Shown piece after piece: positions 36,231 through 47,863 of a stretch of DNA of 64,000 bases; position 1 is the stretch's first letter; every line of letters begins with the position of its first letter. Location: the NCBI RefSeq assembly GCF_040529335.1, contig NZ_CP159534.1:6572001-6636000 (forward strand), written 5' to 3'. Source of the stretch: Streptomyces sp. HUAS MG91. Its GTDB lineage: Bacteria; Actinomycetota; Actinomycetes; Streptomycetales; Streptomycetaceae. The notes below the pieces were generated by a model. It had not been told where the DNA came from and did not search any database. It was given only the letters and a program-made list of their open reading frames with translations. A program made the translations under genes and the position numbers.

Positions 36231-37388
36231 GTGCTGTGCCCCCTGGAACCCGCCGTGCGCCCGGCCGCCGAGGGGCCGCGCGGCCGCCGCACGCCCCCGA
36301 GCCTGGCCGACCCGGACGTCGCCCGCGACCCGTACCCGCTCTACCGCACCCTCCGCGACGGTCATCCGCTGCGCCACGACGAACCCTTCGGCGCCTGGCT
36401 GCTCAGCAGGCACGCCGACGTCCGCGCCGCGCTCGCCGACCCGCGCCTGGTCGCCCCGCCGCCCGGCCGCACGTTCACCCACCTCGAACAGGGCACGCAC
36501 GCCGCGCACCGGGCGCTGGTCTCCCCGGGCCTGCAAGGGCGCGCGCTGGCCGCCCTGCGCGCGGGCGTGGAACGCGCCGCGTACGTCCTGGCCCGGCGCC
36601 TCGTGCGGCGCGAGGAGGCCGACCTGGTCGAGGAGTTCTGCCGCTGGCTGCCGTCGGCCGCCGTCGTCGCCGCGCTCGGCCTGCCCCACGAGGAGACCGC
36701 CCGGGTCGCCGCCTGGAGCCGTACGGACCTGACCCACCTGGGCGCCGTGCCCGCCGGCGTGGAGGCCGCGCTGCGGCCCCACATCGCCCGCCGCCGCGCC
36801 CACCCGGGCGGTGACCTCCTGTCGGTCCTGTGCACCGCGCGGGCCGACGGGCGCCCGCTGCCCGACGAGGCCGTCGCCGGGCTCGTCGCCACCCTGCTCG
36901 GCGCGGGCGGCGAGGCCACCGGACGGGCCCTCGCCGCGCATCTCGCCAACCTCCTCGACCACCCCGCGCAGCTGGCCCTGATCCGGGCGCGGCCCGAGCT
37001 GACCGACGCGGCCTGGGCGGAGTCCCTGCGCCGCGACCCGGCCGTGCACCTCGTGCTGCGCCGCGCGCTCGCCCCGGTCCCGGTCGGCGGCGGCACCGTA
37101 CCGGCCGGGGCCGTCGTGGCCTGCCTGCTGGGCTCGGCGGGCCGGGACGCCGCCCGGTTCGCCGACCCCGACCGCTACGACCTGTTCCGGGCCGACCCCG
37201 GCCAACTGGCCTTCGGCGCCGGCCGGCACCGCTGCCTCGGCGTCCCGTTCACCCGCATGATCGCGGGCACGGGCCTGACCGCCCTCCTGGCGGCCCTGCC
37301 CGGCCTCGCCTGGGCGCCGGGCTTCCGGCCCGCCCCGGAGGGCCTGCTCACCCGGGCACCGGCCGCCCTCCTCGTCCGCACCCGCTGA
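36231..37388 (+). CDS. Cytochrome P450
   Basis: 385 residues from the GTG at 36231 (GAGAGGGAG upstream). Haem-binding loop FGAGRHRCLG with the Cys ligand, ExxR as ESLR, and I-helix LLGAGGEATG (residues 223-231). In the usual AGxxTT/S the first Thr is Ala229 here, with Thr230 next, so proton delivery may be unusual. Soluble bacterial class I type. No ferredoxin gene adjacent; lone P450 between peptidase and treY. Substrate unknown. Confidence 0.9.
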   Translation: MLCPLEPAVRPAAEGPRGRRTPPSLADPDVARDPYPLYRTLRDGHPLRHDEPFGAWLLSRHADVRAALADPRLVAPPPGRTFTHLEQGTHAAHRALVSPGLQGRALAALRAGVERAAYVLARRLVRREEADLVEEFCRWLPSAAVVAALGLPHEETARVAAWSRTDLTHLGAVPAGVEAALRPHIARRRAHPGGDLLSVLCTARADGRPLPDEAVAGLVATLLGAGGEATGRALAAHLANLLDHPAQLALIRARPELTDAAWAESLRRDPAVHLVLRRALAPVPVGGGTVPAGAVVACLLGSAGRDAARFADPDRYDLFRADPGQLAFGAGRHRCLGVPFTRMIAGTGLTALLAALPGLAWAPGFRPAPEGLLTRAPAALLVRTR

Positions 37389-37411
37389 CGCGCGATCCGC
37401 GCAGCCCCGCC

Positions 37412-39754
37412 CTAGTCGGCCCGCACCAGCAGCGCCACCGGCAGCTCGCCGAACAGCTCGCTCACGCGCGTGGGCCCGCCGAACCACCGCTCCGGCACGA
37501 GGAGTTCGGACCACTCGCCCTCGGGGAGGATCAGCTCCGTCTCCCGCCAGCCGCCCGCCTCGGCCAGCCGCAGCGACAGCCGGGTCGCCGCCACGACCAC
37601 CCGGCCCGAGCGGCCGTAGGCCAGACAGTGGGCCCCGCCGGGCCCGCGCGCCGTCAGCGGCTCGTACGTCGCGGCCCCGCCGAACCACTCGGGGCGCTCG
37701 CCGCGCAGCCGCAGCGCCGCCCGGGTCAGCGCCTCCTTCTCGCGCGACAGCGCGCTGTCCGCCTTCTCGTCGAAGCGGGCCGGAGCACGGTTGTCCGGAT
37801 CCACCAGGGCGCGGTACTCGCGCTCGCTGCCCTGGTAGAGGTCGGGCACCCCGGGCATCGTCAGGTGCACCACCGCGGCGCCCAGCACGTTCGCCCGCAC
37901 ATGGGGCAGCAGGCCGTCCATGAACCGCAGCACCTCGTCGCCCGCGGGCCCGCACGGACCGGACGCCACGAAGTCCCGCACCGCGTCCTCGTAGGCGGCG
38001 TTCTGCTCCGTCCACGTCGTGAACAGGCCCGCCTCGCGCGCGTGCTTGAGCATCGCCTCCCGCAGCCGCTCCGGCTCGGCCGGGCCGAGCCCCGCCACCA
38101 TCTGCCAGGCCGCCCACGCCAGTTGCGGGTCGGGCGCCGCGGTCCGCCCGGCCGCCTCGGCGAGCACCGCCTCCCACCGGTCCGGGCACTGGGAGAGGAC
38201 CGAGATGCCCGCGCGCACATCGGCGCTGCGCTTCGTGTCGTGGGTGGACAGCACCGTCGAGGTGTCGGGCCAGTCGCGCTGCACGCGCGCGCAGTACGCG
38301 TGGAACTCCTCGGCGGAAACGGCGGGCTCACGCGGGCAGCCGCCCACCTCCAGCGCCGACAGCAGCGGCGTGTACCGGTAGAACGCCGCGTCCTCGACCG
38401 ACTTGGCCCGCAGCGCCGACGAGGTCTGCGCGAACCGGGCCCGGAACGCCTCGTGCCCGGGGCCCGCCCCGAGCCGGCCGAGCGCGAGATCCCGTACGGC
38501 GTCGACCGCGCGCGCCTCCTCGGGCACCGCGAACACCGCCCTCGCCTCCTCGGCCGCCGCCTCCGTCAGGACCGTGTCGGGGGCGTCCCCGCCGGACACG
38601 TACGGCCGGTAGACCGGCACGCGCACCAGGAGCTCGCGCAGGGCCGTGCGCAGCGCCCACGGCGCGTGGTCGCGCAGCCGGGGGTCCGGGGCGCACAGGG
38701 CGACCGCCTCGCGCGTCAGCCGGTCCACCTCGGCCGCCAGTCCGTGCGCGACCACCTGATGGGCGGCGCGGCGCGCGGTCGGCTCCCAGCGGCCGCCCGC
38801 GTCGTCGGCCACGTCCGTGAAGCGCCGGAACAGGCCGAGGAGCCGGTCGGCGCCCGCCGGATCGGTGAACAGGCCGTCGATGTGGCGCAGCGCGTCGTAG
38901 CCCGTCGTCCCGGCCACCGGCCAGGCGGCGGGCAGCCGCTCGTCGTCCTCCAGGATCTTCTCCACCACGGTCCACCGGCCGCCGCTCGCCCCGGCGAGCC
39001 GGTCCAGATAGGCGCCCGGGTCGGCGAGCCCGTCCGGATGGTCGACGCGCAGCCCGTCGACGACGCCCTCGCGCAGCAGCCGCACCACGGTCGCGTGCGT
39101 CGCGTCGAACACCTCCGGCTCCTCCACCCGCACCGCGATCAGGTCCGAGATGGTGAAGAAGCGGCGGTAGTTGAGCTCCGTGCGGGCCAGCCGCCACCAG
39201 GTCAGGCGGTACCACTGGGCGTCGAGCAGCTCCGGCAGCGGCAGGGACTCCGTGCCCGGCCGCAGCGGGAACGCGTGGTCGTAGTAGCGCAGCACGTCGC
39301 CGTCCACCGTCAGACGGGCCAGCTCGTCGCCGACGGGACCGCCGAGGACCGGCAGCAGGACCCGGCCGCCCTGCGCCTCCCAGTCGATGTCGAACCAGCG
39401 GGCGAACGGCGACGACGGCCCGTCCTTCAGGACGTCCCACAGGGCCCGGTTGTGGCGCGGAGCCGTCGCCATGTGGTTGGGCACGATGTCCACGACGAGC
39501 CCCAGACCGTGCCCGTGGGCGGTGCGCGCCAGGGCCCGCAGCCCCTCCTCGCCGCCCAGTTCCTCGCGTACGCGCGCGTGGTCGACGACGTCGTAGCCGT
39601 GCGTCGAACCGGGCACCGCCTCCAGGACGGGCGACAGATGCAGGTGCGAGACCCCCAGGGAGGCCAGGTACGGGACGGCCGCCGCCGCGGCGGCGAACCC
39701 GAATTCCGGTTGCAGCTGGAGACGATAGGTGCCCGTCGGGGCGTGAGGCGTCAT
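37412..39754 (-). CDS. treY: Malto-oligosyltrehalose synthase
   Basis: 780 residues, family length. GH13 motifs: VVDIVPNHMA, GLRVDHPDGLADPGAYLDRL (nucleophile Asp), WTVVEKILEDDERLP (acid Glu) and STHDTKRSADVRAGI (third Asp). Converts the reducing end of maltodextrin into a trehalosyl unit, which TreZ then releases. Starts 81 bp from the divergent MFS gene; 23 bp from the convergent P450. Confidence 0.96.
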   Translation of the reverse strand: MTPHAPTGTYRLQLQPEFGFAAAAAAVPYLASLGVSHLHLSPVLEAVPGSTHGYDVVDHARVREELGGEEGLRALARTAHGHGLGLVVDIVPNHMATAPRHNRALWDVLKDGPSSPFARWFDIDWEAQGGRVLLPVLGGPVGDELARLTVDGDVLRYYDHAFPLRPGTESLPLPELLDAQWYRLTWWRLARTELNYRRFFTISDLIAVRVEEPEVFDATHATVVRLLREGVVDGLRVDHPDGLADPGAYLDRLAGASGGRWTVVEKILEDDERLPAAWPVAGTTGYDALRHIDGLFTDPAGADRLLGLFRRFTDVADDAGGRWEPTARRAAHQVVAHGLAAEVDRLTREAVALCAPDPRLRDHAPWALRTALRELLVRVPVYRPYVSGGDAPDTVLTEAAAEEARAVFAVPEEARAVDAVRDLALGRLGAGPGHEAFRARFAQTSSALRAKSVEDAAFYRYTPLLSALEVGGCPREPAVSAEEFHAYCARVQRDWPDTSTVLSTHDTKRSADVRAGISVLSQCPDRWEAVLAEAAGRTAAPDPQLAWAAWQMVAGLGPAEPERLREAMLKHAREAGLFTTWTEQNAAYEDAVRDFVASGPCGPAGDEVLRFMDGLLPHVRANVLGAAVVHLTMPGVPDLYQGSEREYRALVDPDNRAPARFDEKADSALSREKEALTRAALRLRGERPEWFGGAATYEPLTARGPGGAHCLAYGRSGRVVVAATRLSLRLAEAGGWRETELILPEGEWSELLVPERWFGGPTRVSELFGELPVALLVRAD

Positions 39755-39835
39755 GCGAATCTACGTACCCCTCGGGGCGGGTTTCGTGTCATCACCGCAT
39801 GCGTGGACGCCCGCGCACGTCGCTAGTTTCGGACG

Positions 39836-41078
39836 ATGACCGGCACACCCGTGGAGACCAGCACCTCCGGCAGCACGCTCGACGCCTACCGCAGAGTGCT
39901 CGCGGTGACCGGGCGCCCGCTGCCCGTCGTCTCCTTCCTGGGGCGGCTGCCGGTCGCCGTGATCCAGTTCGGCAGCGTTCTGCTGGTGACGCGGACCAGC
40001 GGCTCGCTGGCCACCGGCGGCACGGTCGCCTGCGCGCTCGCCCTCGGCCAGGTCGCCATGGGGCCGTTCGTGGGACGGCTCGCCGACCGGCACGGCCAGC
40101 GCCCCGTCGTCCTCGCCTTCGCGCTGGCCAACTCCCTGGCCGTGGCGCTCTACACACTGGGCGCCCTGTACCACCTGCCGACGCCCGCGCTGATCGCCCT
40201 GGGCATCGCGGCGGGCGCCACCGTGCCCGGCGTCGGCCCGCTCGCGCGGGCGCGCGGCGTGGCCCTCGTCCGCCGCGACGGCGCCGACGAGCGGGTCGTC
40301 GACGCCGTGCTGTCCCTGGAGTCGACCATGGACGAGCTCTCCTTCGTCCTCGGCCCGGCCCTCATCGGCGTCGCCTCGGTGGTCGCCCACCCGGCCTACG
40401 CGTTCGGCGCGGCCGCCCTCCTGGTGGCCGTCTGCGGCACCGCCTTCGCCCTGCACCCGACGGCCACCGCCGTGCCGCGCGCGGCCCCGCAGGCGCGGGC
40501 CGACCGCGCGAAGCGGGCACGGATGCCGCGCCAGGTCCACGTCGTCCGCGTCGGGCTCGTCCTCCTGGGCGTGCTGCTGGGCGGCTGCGGCGCCGGGATC
40601 ACCGCGCTCACCCAGGAGCTGGGGCAGGAGAACCAGGCGGGCCTGGTCTACGCCGCGATGGGGGTCATGAGCGCCGTCGTCGGCCTGTCCATGGCGGCGG
40701 TGCCGGAACGGTTCACGCTGCCCGCCCGCTGGCGCGTCGCCACGGCCGCCGCCGCGCTGCTGTCCCTGCCGCTGATCGTCACCGGCTCCATGCCGGTGCT
40801 GTACGTCGCCGTGACCGTCTTCGGCGCCCTGTTCGCCCCGAACCTCATCACCGGCTTCGGGCTCACCGAACGCGCCGTCCCGCGCGAGCGGCTCGCCGAG
40901 GGCATGACGGTCGCCGCGAGCGCGTTCGTCGGCGGGCAGGCCGTCACGCTCGCCGTGGCGGGGCGCCTCGCGCAGGCCCACGGCCCCGCTGCCGCGTTCG
41001 CGGTGGGCAGCGCGGCCGCGGGGCTCGCCTTCCTCGTGGCGCTGCGCGTACGCCCCCTCCGGGGCGCCGCCGATCCGG

Positions 41079-41104
<26 letters not shown>
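39836..41104 (+). CDS. MFS transporter
   Basis: 422 residues with about twelve hydrophobic segments (for example VIQFGSVLLVTRTSGSLATG, GLVLLGVLLGGCGAGITALT, VATAAAALLSLPLIVTGSMP). An MFS loop, GRLADRHGQRPVVLAFALAN, lies between TM2 and TM3. A drug- or sugar-efflux type is likely, but the substrate cannot be told. Its last 26 bases overlap the end of the convergent glgX gene. Confidence 0.88.
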
Positions 41105-43208
<2,104 letters not shown>

Positions 43209-43368
43209 GCTGACGACTCTTCCACTTCCGGGCCCGGGGTTCCGGGCGACAACGGTCAGTCTGCCCCGAACATGGCGGAACCAGCCGGGAGTTGTGTCCC
43301 TCTTACAGGAAGACCACGCAATACCGGTATGCCCACCGGTGGGACTGCCGGGGACAAAGGGGGAAGAT

Positions 43369-44154
43369 GTGCGCGCGCTAGCAAGACGCCATCTCGGGAA
43401 AATCGTGGCGGGAGCGGCCCTCGCGGTCGCCGGGGCCGCGGTGACGGTCGGCCTGAGCCTGCCGCAGGACGACGGGGGAGACGCGGCGAACGCCGCCACC
43501 GCGCGGCAGGACGCGGTAGCGCCCGCGGGCCGGATCGAGGCCGCGCCCGCCGAGGGCGAGAAGGGCGTCGGCCGCGATCCGCTGACCGACGCCGAGACCG
43601 CGAGGGCGGAGCGGCTCGCCGAGGCCGCGGACGGCCTGCGGATGAACGCACGGGACGCGGAGGGCGACCGAGGCCCCCAGCACCTGTCGACGAACCTGAC
43701 GGAGGCCGACCCCGACCTGAGCGCCGCCGCCGCGGCCCAGCGCCGGGCCGACGTCGTCCTCTACGACTACCGGACCGACTCGGTCGTCACCCGGACGGTG
43801 AACCTGGACACCGGCAAGGTCGAGGACACCGCCACCGACCAGGGCGTACAGCCGCCGCCCAGCCAGGACGAACTGAAGCAGGCCGCCCAGCTCCTGATCG
43901 CCGACCCGCTCGGCGCCGGCCTGAAGAGCGACTACAAGGACGCCACCGACAAGCCGCTGACCACGGCCGGCCAACTGCAGCTGAGCGGCATGGTGTTCCG
44001 CAAGGAGACCGTCGCGGACGTGCCCTCCGACCTTGCCGCCTGCGGCAGGCACCGCTGCCTGCGCATCGTCGCCAAGGTGAAGAACGGGCCGTGGATCGAC
44101 ACCCGCGCCCTCGTCGTCGACCTGAGCGACCGCACCGTCGGCCGCCTGTCCTGA
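43369..44154 (+). CDS. Secreted protein resembling copper amine oxidase N2/N3 domains
   Basis: 261 residues from the GTG at 43369 (GGGGGA five bases upstream). Signal peptide ARRHLGKIVAGAALAVAGAA. After a charged stretch, RRADVVLYDYRTDSVVTRTV, TGKVEDTATDQGVQPPPSQD and QAAQLLIADPLGAGLKSDYK follow the pattern of N2/N3 domains in copper amine oxidases. The next gene, 67 bp on, encodes a catalytic-domain-like protein. I read the pair as a split amine oxidase. Confidence 0.7.
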   Translation: MRALARRHLGKIVAGAALAVAGAAVTVGLSLPQDDGGDAANAATARQDAVAPAGRIEAAPAEGEKGVGRDPLTDAETARAERLAEAADGLRMNARDAEGDRGPQHLSTNLTEADPDLSAAAAAQRRADVVLYDYRTDSVVTRTVNLDTGKVEDTATDQGVQPPPSQDELKQAAQLLIADPLGAGLKSDYKDATDKPLTTAGQLQLSGMVFRKETVADVPSDLAACGRHRCLRIVAKVKNGPWIDTRALVVDLSDRTVGRLS

Positions 44155-44221
44155 CGACCGGGGCCCGCGCCCCGCCGACCACGTCCGCGCTCTTCTCTCC
44201 TGCACAAGGGAGCCCTTCCGT

Positions 44222-45559
44222 ATGCACGTCACGCACGTCAACAGAGTCCGGCGCGCCCGTTTCCGGCCCGCCGCCACCCTCACCGGCCTCACGGGCCTCG
44301 CGGTCACCGCGCTGCTCGGCACCGCCCTCGCCACCGCTCCGTCCGCCGTCGCCGGGCCCCAGAAGGCGCCCGCCGCGGCCACGCCCGCCTGCTCGGCCGC
44401 GTACCAGATCGAGCAGGTCCTCGACGGCGGCACCACCTGGCGCATGTGCTGGCACTACAACACGCTGTCCGGGCTCGTCCTGGACAACGTCAGCTACCAG
44501 CCCAAGAGCGAGCCCAAGCCGATCGCCGTCCTCACCAGTGCCCGCCTCGCGCAGGTCCATGTCCCCTACGACGACGGGGAGGCCGAGTACGACGACATCA
44601 CCGGCACCGACTTCGGCCAGGCGCTGCAGAACCTGAAGCCGGCCGAGTGCCCCGGCGGCACCATCAAGACCGTCAAGGTCCCCGACATGGGGAACGTCAA
44701 CGGCCTGTGCACGACCACGCGTGCGCGCGGACACGCGTACCGGCTCAACGACGACGCGTCGACCGGCGGCAACGGCAAGCTCTACAGCGCCCAGGGCAAG
44801 GACCTGCTGGTCTACACGGTCAACAAGGCGTCCTGGTACGAGTACATCACCGAGTGGCGCTTCTCCTCCGACGGCACCATCACGTCGAACGTCGGCGCGA
44901 CCGGCAGCCTCTCCCCGTACGACTACAACGGCACCGACGGCAAGGGCTGGCCCATCGGCAAGGGCGCGACCGCCTACGCCGAGAGCCACAGCCACAACGT
45001 CTTCTGGCGGCTCAACTTCGGCCTGGACGGCTCCGCCAAGGCCAAGGTCGAGCAGTACGACTCGAAGGTCACCCCGCCGCGCGGCAACGGCTCGCCGACC
45101 ACGAAGACCACCCGCACCCCGGTCACCAAGGAACTCGCCGGTGACGTGGCGGACATGCGGTGGTGGCGGGTGGTCTCGACGGCCGGCAAGAACGGGGACG
45201 GTCACCCCAGGTCGTACGAGTTCGTGCCCGGCCGCTCCAGCAAGTACCCGGGGCGCTCCTTCACCAAGCACGACGTGTACTTCACCGAGTACAAGAAGTG
45301 CGAGCAGTACGCGAGCGACAACCCGTCGGCGAACTGCGGCGGGACAAGTGTGGACAAGTGGGTCTCGGGTCAGACGCTCACGCACCCGATCACCTGGGTC
45401 AACATCGGGTTCCACCACATCGCCCGTGACGAGGACCAGCAGCCCATGCCGGTCCACTGGCAGGGCTTCTCCATCGCCCCCAGGGACGTGACCGCTATGA
45501 ATCCGCTCACTCCCGCGGATCTGGCCGGACAGAACGGCGTTCCCGGAAACGGCAGTTGA
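44222..45559 (+). CDS. Secreted copper amine oxidase catalytic-domain-like protein
   Basis: 445 residues; AGGGAG eight bases before the ATG. Signal peptide spans 1-44. Conserved copper amine oxidase pieces: SWYEYITEWRFSSDGTI at 204-220, ESHSHNVFWRLNF (copper ligands HxH), and VNIGFHHIARDEDQQPMPVH (third His). The Tyr that would become topaquinone is Tyr206, but the usual Asn before it is Trp205. Four or more Cys suggest disulfides. It may be a variant oxidase or a copper-binding relic. Paired with the upstream secreted protein. Confidence 0.78.
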   Translation: MHVTHVNRVRRARFRPAATLTGLTGLAVTALLGTALATAPSAVAGPQKAPAAATPACSAAYQIEQVLDGGTTWRMCWHYNTLSGLVLDNVSYQPKSEPKPIAVLTSARLAQVHVPYDDGEAEYDDITGTDFGQALQNLKPAECPGGTIKTVKVPDMGNVNGLCTTTRARGHAYRLNDDASTGGNGKLYSAQGKDLLVYTVNKASWYEYITEWRFSSDGTITSNVGATGSLSPYDYNGTDGKGWPIGKGATAYAESHSHNVFWRLNFGLDGSAKAKVEQYDSKVTPPRGNGSPTTKTTRTPVTKELAGDVADMRWWRVVSTAGKNGDGHPRSYEFVPGRSSKYPGRSFTKHDVYFTEYKKCEQYASDNPSANCGGTSVDKWVSGQTLTHPITWVNIGFHHIARDEDQQPMPVHWQGFSIAPRDVTAMNPLTPADLAGQNGVPGNGS

Positions 45560-45674
45560 GAAACTCACCGGTCCATCCGGCTGCACCGCCCGCCGCTCCC
45601 GGAGTACCCTTCCTTGATCGTTGCTGGGGGAGTGCTCGACATAGCTCGGGGGAGCGGAAGGCGGTGCGGAGCGG

Positions 45675-46943
45675 GTGAGCTCGGGTGGTCTGGAGCTGCC
45701 CCCTGGTGACGACGGTCACGAGGGTCAAGGAGGGCAGGGGGCAGGCTCATCGGACATCCCGCCCGGAGCGGTGTCACTGGCTCGGCCCATGGATGTGGGA
45801 TCGCAGATCGGACCCGAACTGGACTGGGGTGCCGACGCCTGGCGCGAGGTCCGTACGCGTGCCCAACGAGCCGGGCGCGCCTACATCTGGCTGAACCTGG
45901 TCGAGCAGCGGCTGCGGGCCGTGGTCGCGGCCGTGCTGCGCCCCATCTACGAACCGGTGAACGGGGACGACTGGGTCGTCGCCGCCGCCGGGCCCGCCGG
46001 GCAGGAGTGGGTGCAGCGCGCCGTCGCCGTGCGCGAGGTCAGCCGCCGCAAGGGCTACCTCCTCGACCCGGCGGACGACAACGTCCTGTCGTTCCTGACC
46101 CTGCCCCAGCTGCGCGAGCTGATGGTGCAGCACTGGCCGTGCTTCGAGCCGTACTTCGACGACCGGCGCGACGTCGAGCTCGCCCTCGACGAGCTGGAGG
46201 TCACGCGCAACGTGGTCTCCCGCAACCGCGCCCTGTCCGAGACGGTCCTCGCCCAGGCCGAGCGCGCCTCGGCCCGGCTCCTGGAGATGCTCGGCGCCGG
46301 ATCCGACGTCCCCTCCGCCCGCCGGCTGCCCATCGACGCGGTCGAGGACCTGGTCGGCGACCGGTACGCGGACGTGGTCGGCGTCCACTCCGACCGGGTG
46401 CGGCTGCTGCGCCAGTTCCCCGCCGAGGACCTCTTCGGCGGGGCGCGCCGCCTCGACGCCATCGGGATCGGCCTGAACCTGCTGGTGCAGAACTTCTCGG
46501 GGCGGCGGCTCGTGCGGCTCGCCGAGTCCGGCTGCAGGACCCGGCTGCTGTTCCTCAACCCGGCCTCCAGCGCCGTCAAGCGGCGGGAGCGGGAACTGGG
46601 AATCAAGCGCGGCGAGTTGAGCCGCGCCGTCGAGATGAACATCCTGCACATGCGCCGGGTGCGGGCCCGGCTGAAGGACCCAGGGGCGTTCGAGATCCAG
46701 GTCTTCGACGAGACACCGCGCTTCACCGCCTACCTTGTCGACGGCGACGGCTCGGACGGCATCGCCGTCGTCCAGTCGTACCTGCGCCGCACCCGGGGGA
46801 TGGAGGCGCCGGTCCTCGTGCTGCGCGGCGGCGGCCGCGTGGTGAGGTCGGGACACTCGGCCGACACAGGCGAGAACGGACTTTTCGTGACGTACCGCGA
46901 CGAGTTCGAGCAGGCGTGGGCAGACGGGCGCCCGGTGTCGTAG
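45675..46943 (+). CDS. SAV2148-type HEPN domain protein
   Basis: 422 residues from the GTG at 45675. A Gly-rich N-terminus leads to WREVRTRAQRAGRAYIWLNL (helical), then RRKGYLLDPADDNVLSFLTL. The family is known in NCBI as SAV2148 HEPN. HEPN proteins are often RNases, but the RxxxxH site is not evident to me; the nearest candidate, VSRNRALSETV, lacks the His. The C-terminal half has a phospholipase D-like or PIN-like alpha/beta look (CRTRLLFLNPASSAVKRRE). Function is unknown; conserved core gene in the genus. Confidence 0.7.
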   Translation: MSSGGLELPPGDDGHEGQGGQGAGSSDIPPGAVSLARPMDVGSQIGPELDWGADAWREVRTRAQRAGRAYIWLNLVEQRLRAVVAAVLRPIYEPVNGDDWVVAAAGPAGQEWVQRAVAVREVSRRKGYLLDPADDNVLSFLTLPQLRELMVQHWPCFEPYFDDRRDVELALDELEVTRNVVSRNRALSETVLAQAERASARLLEMLGAGSDVPSARRLPIDAVEDLVGDRYADVVGVHSDRVRLLRQFPAEDLFGGARRLDAIGIGLNLLVQNFSGRRLVRLAESGCRTRLLFLNPASSAVKRRERELGIKRGELSRAVEMNILHMRRVRARLKDPGAFEIQVFDETPRFTAYLVDGDGSDGIAVVQSYLRRTRGMEAPVLVLRGGGRVVRSGHSADTGENGLFVTYRDEFEQAWADGRPVS

Positions 46944-47028
46944 CGGGACCGGGCCGCGGACCGATTGTCAGTGGCGCATGCGATCGTGGTGGTCATTGGG
47001 GGAACGCACCACGAGAGAGGGGGCAGCC

Positions 47029-47799
47029 ATGGGCTGGCACCGAGAGCTGTTGGTCGGCTTCGACCTGGAGACGACCGGGACGGATCCGCGCGAGGCGCGC
47101 ATCGTCACGGGCGCCGTCATCGAGGTCAGGGACGGCACGGTCCTCGGCCACCGGACGTGGCTGGCCGACCCGGGCGTCCCGATCCCGGACGAGGCCGTCG
47201 CGGTCCACGGGATCAGCACCGAGCGCGCGAGCGCCGAGGGCGAGCCGGCCGACCGGGTCGCGGACGCCATCGCCGAGGCCCTCGTCGGTTACTGGCGCAC
47301 GGGCGTCCCGGTGGTCGCGTACAACGCGACGTTCGATCTGACGCTGCTCTCCGCCGAGTTGGCCCGGTACGGGCTGCCCTCACTGCGCGAGCGCCTCGGC
47401 GGCGCCGAGCCCGCCCCGGTCGTCGACCCGTACACGATCGACCGCCGCGTCGACCGCTACCGCCGCGGCAAGCGCAACCTCGAAGCGGTCTGCACCGAGT
47501 ACGGCGTCACGCTCGACTCGGCACACGACGCCTCCGCGGACGCCCTGGCCGCGACACTGCTGGCCCGCGCGATAGGCGAGCGCCACACCAAGGTCGCCGC
47601 ACTGGGCGCCGCCGAACTGCACCGCCGGCAGGTGGAGTGGTACGCGGACTGGGCGACCGACTTCCAGACCTTCCTCCGCAAAAAGGGCGAGAAGGACGCG
47701 GTGGTGGACCCGACATGGCCGATACGAGCCCATCAGCCCAGCCCGGTCCCGCAGCAATCCAGCCCGGTTCCGCATAAATCCAGCCCGTCCGGCGTTTGA
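47029..47799 (+). CDS. DEDDh 3'-5' exonuclease
   Basis: 256 residues. Exonuclease motifs: [19 protein letters not shown] (Exo I, Asp and Glu), [12 protein letters not shown] (Exo II Asp) and [17 protein letters not shown] (Exo III His and Asp), as in the DnaQ/epsilon family. C-terminal residues 237-256 are two 7-residue repeats ([14 protein letters not shown]) and SPSGV, encoded by a 21-bp tandem DNA repeat that merges with a dispersed intergenic repeat. The real domain ends near residue 230. Cytoplasmic nucleic acid processing. Confidence 0.9.
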   Translation: MGWHRELLVGFDLETTGTDPREARIVTGAVIEVRDGTVLGHRTWLADPGVPIPDEAVAVHGISTERASAEGEPADRVADAIAEALVGYWRTGVPVVAYNATFDLTLLSAELARYGLPSLRERLGGAEPAPVVDPYTIDRRVDRYRRGKRNLEAVCTEYGVTLDSAHDASADALAATLLARAIGERHTKVAALGAAELHRRQVEWYADWATDFQTFLRKKGEKDAVVDPTWPIRAHQPSPVPQQSSPVPHKSSPSGV

Positions 47800-47800
47800 G
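47742..47800. repeat. 21-bp tandem repeat running into the CCGGCGTTTGAGGAC dispersed repeat
   Basis: Two copies (47742-47762 and 47763-47783) share 17 of 21 bases, followed by a truncated third that continues as CCAGCCCGTCCGGCGTTTG, a sequence I recognise as a very common Streptomyces intergenic repeat. It forms the 3' end of the exonuclease gene, so the repeat has been captured as coding sequence. Confidence 0.55.
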
Positions 47801-47811
47801 GACTGGGGGTC

Positions 47812-47828
47812 CGGGGGCGAAGCCCCCG
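47812..47828 (+). terminator. Stem-loop after the exonuclease gene
   Basis: CGGGGGC-GAA-GCCCCCG, a perfect 7-bp stem with a three-base loop, lies 13 bases past the exonuclease stop. It separates that gene from the convergent phosphotransferase gene. No T-run. Confidence 0.6.
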
Positions 47829-47863
47829 TGCCACGGCGGGGAACCCGCCCACGAGCCCCGCAC

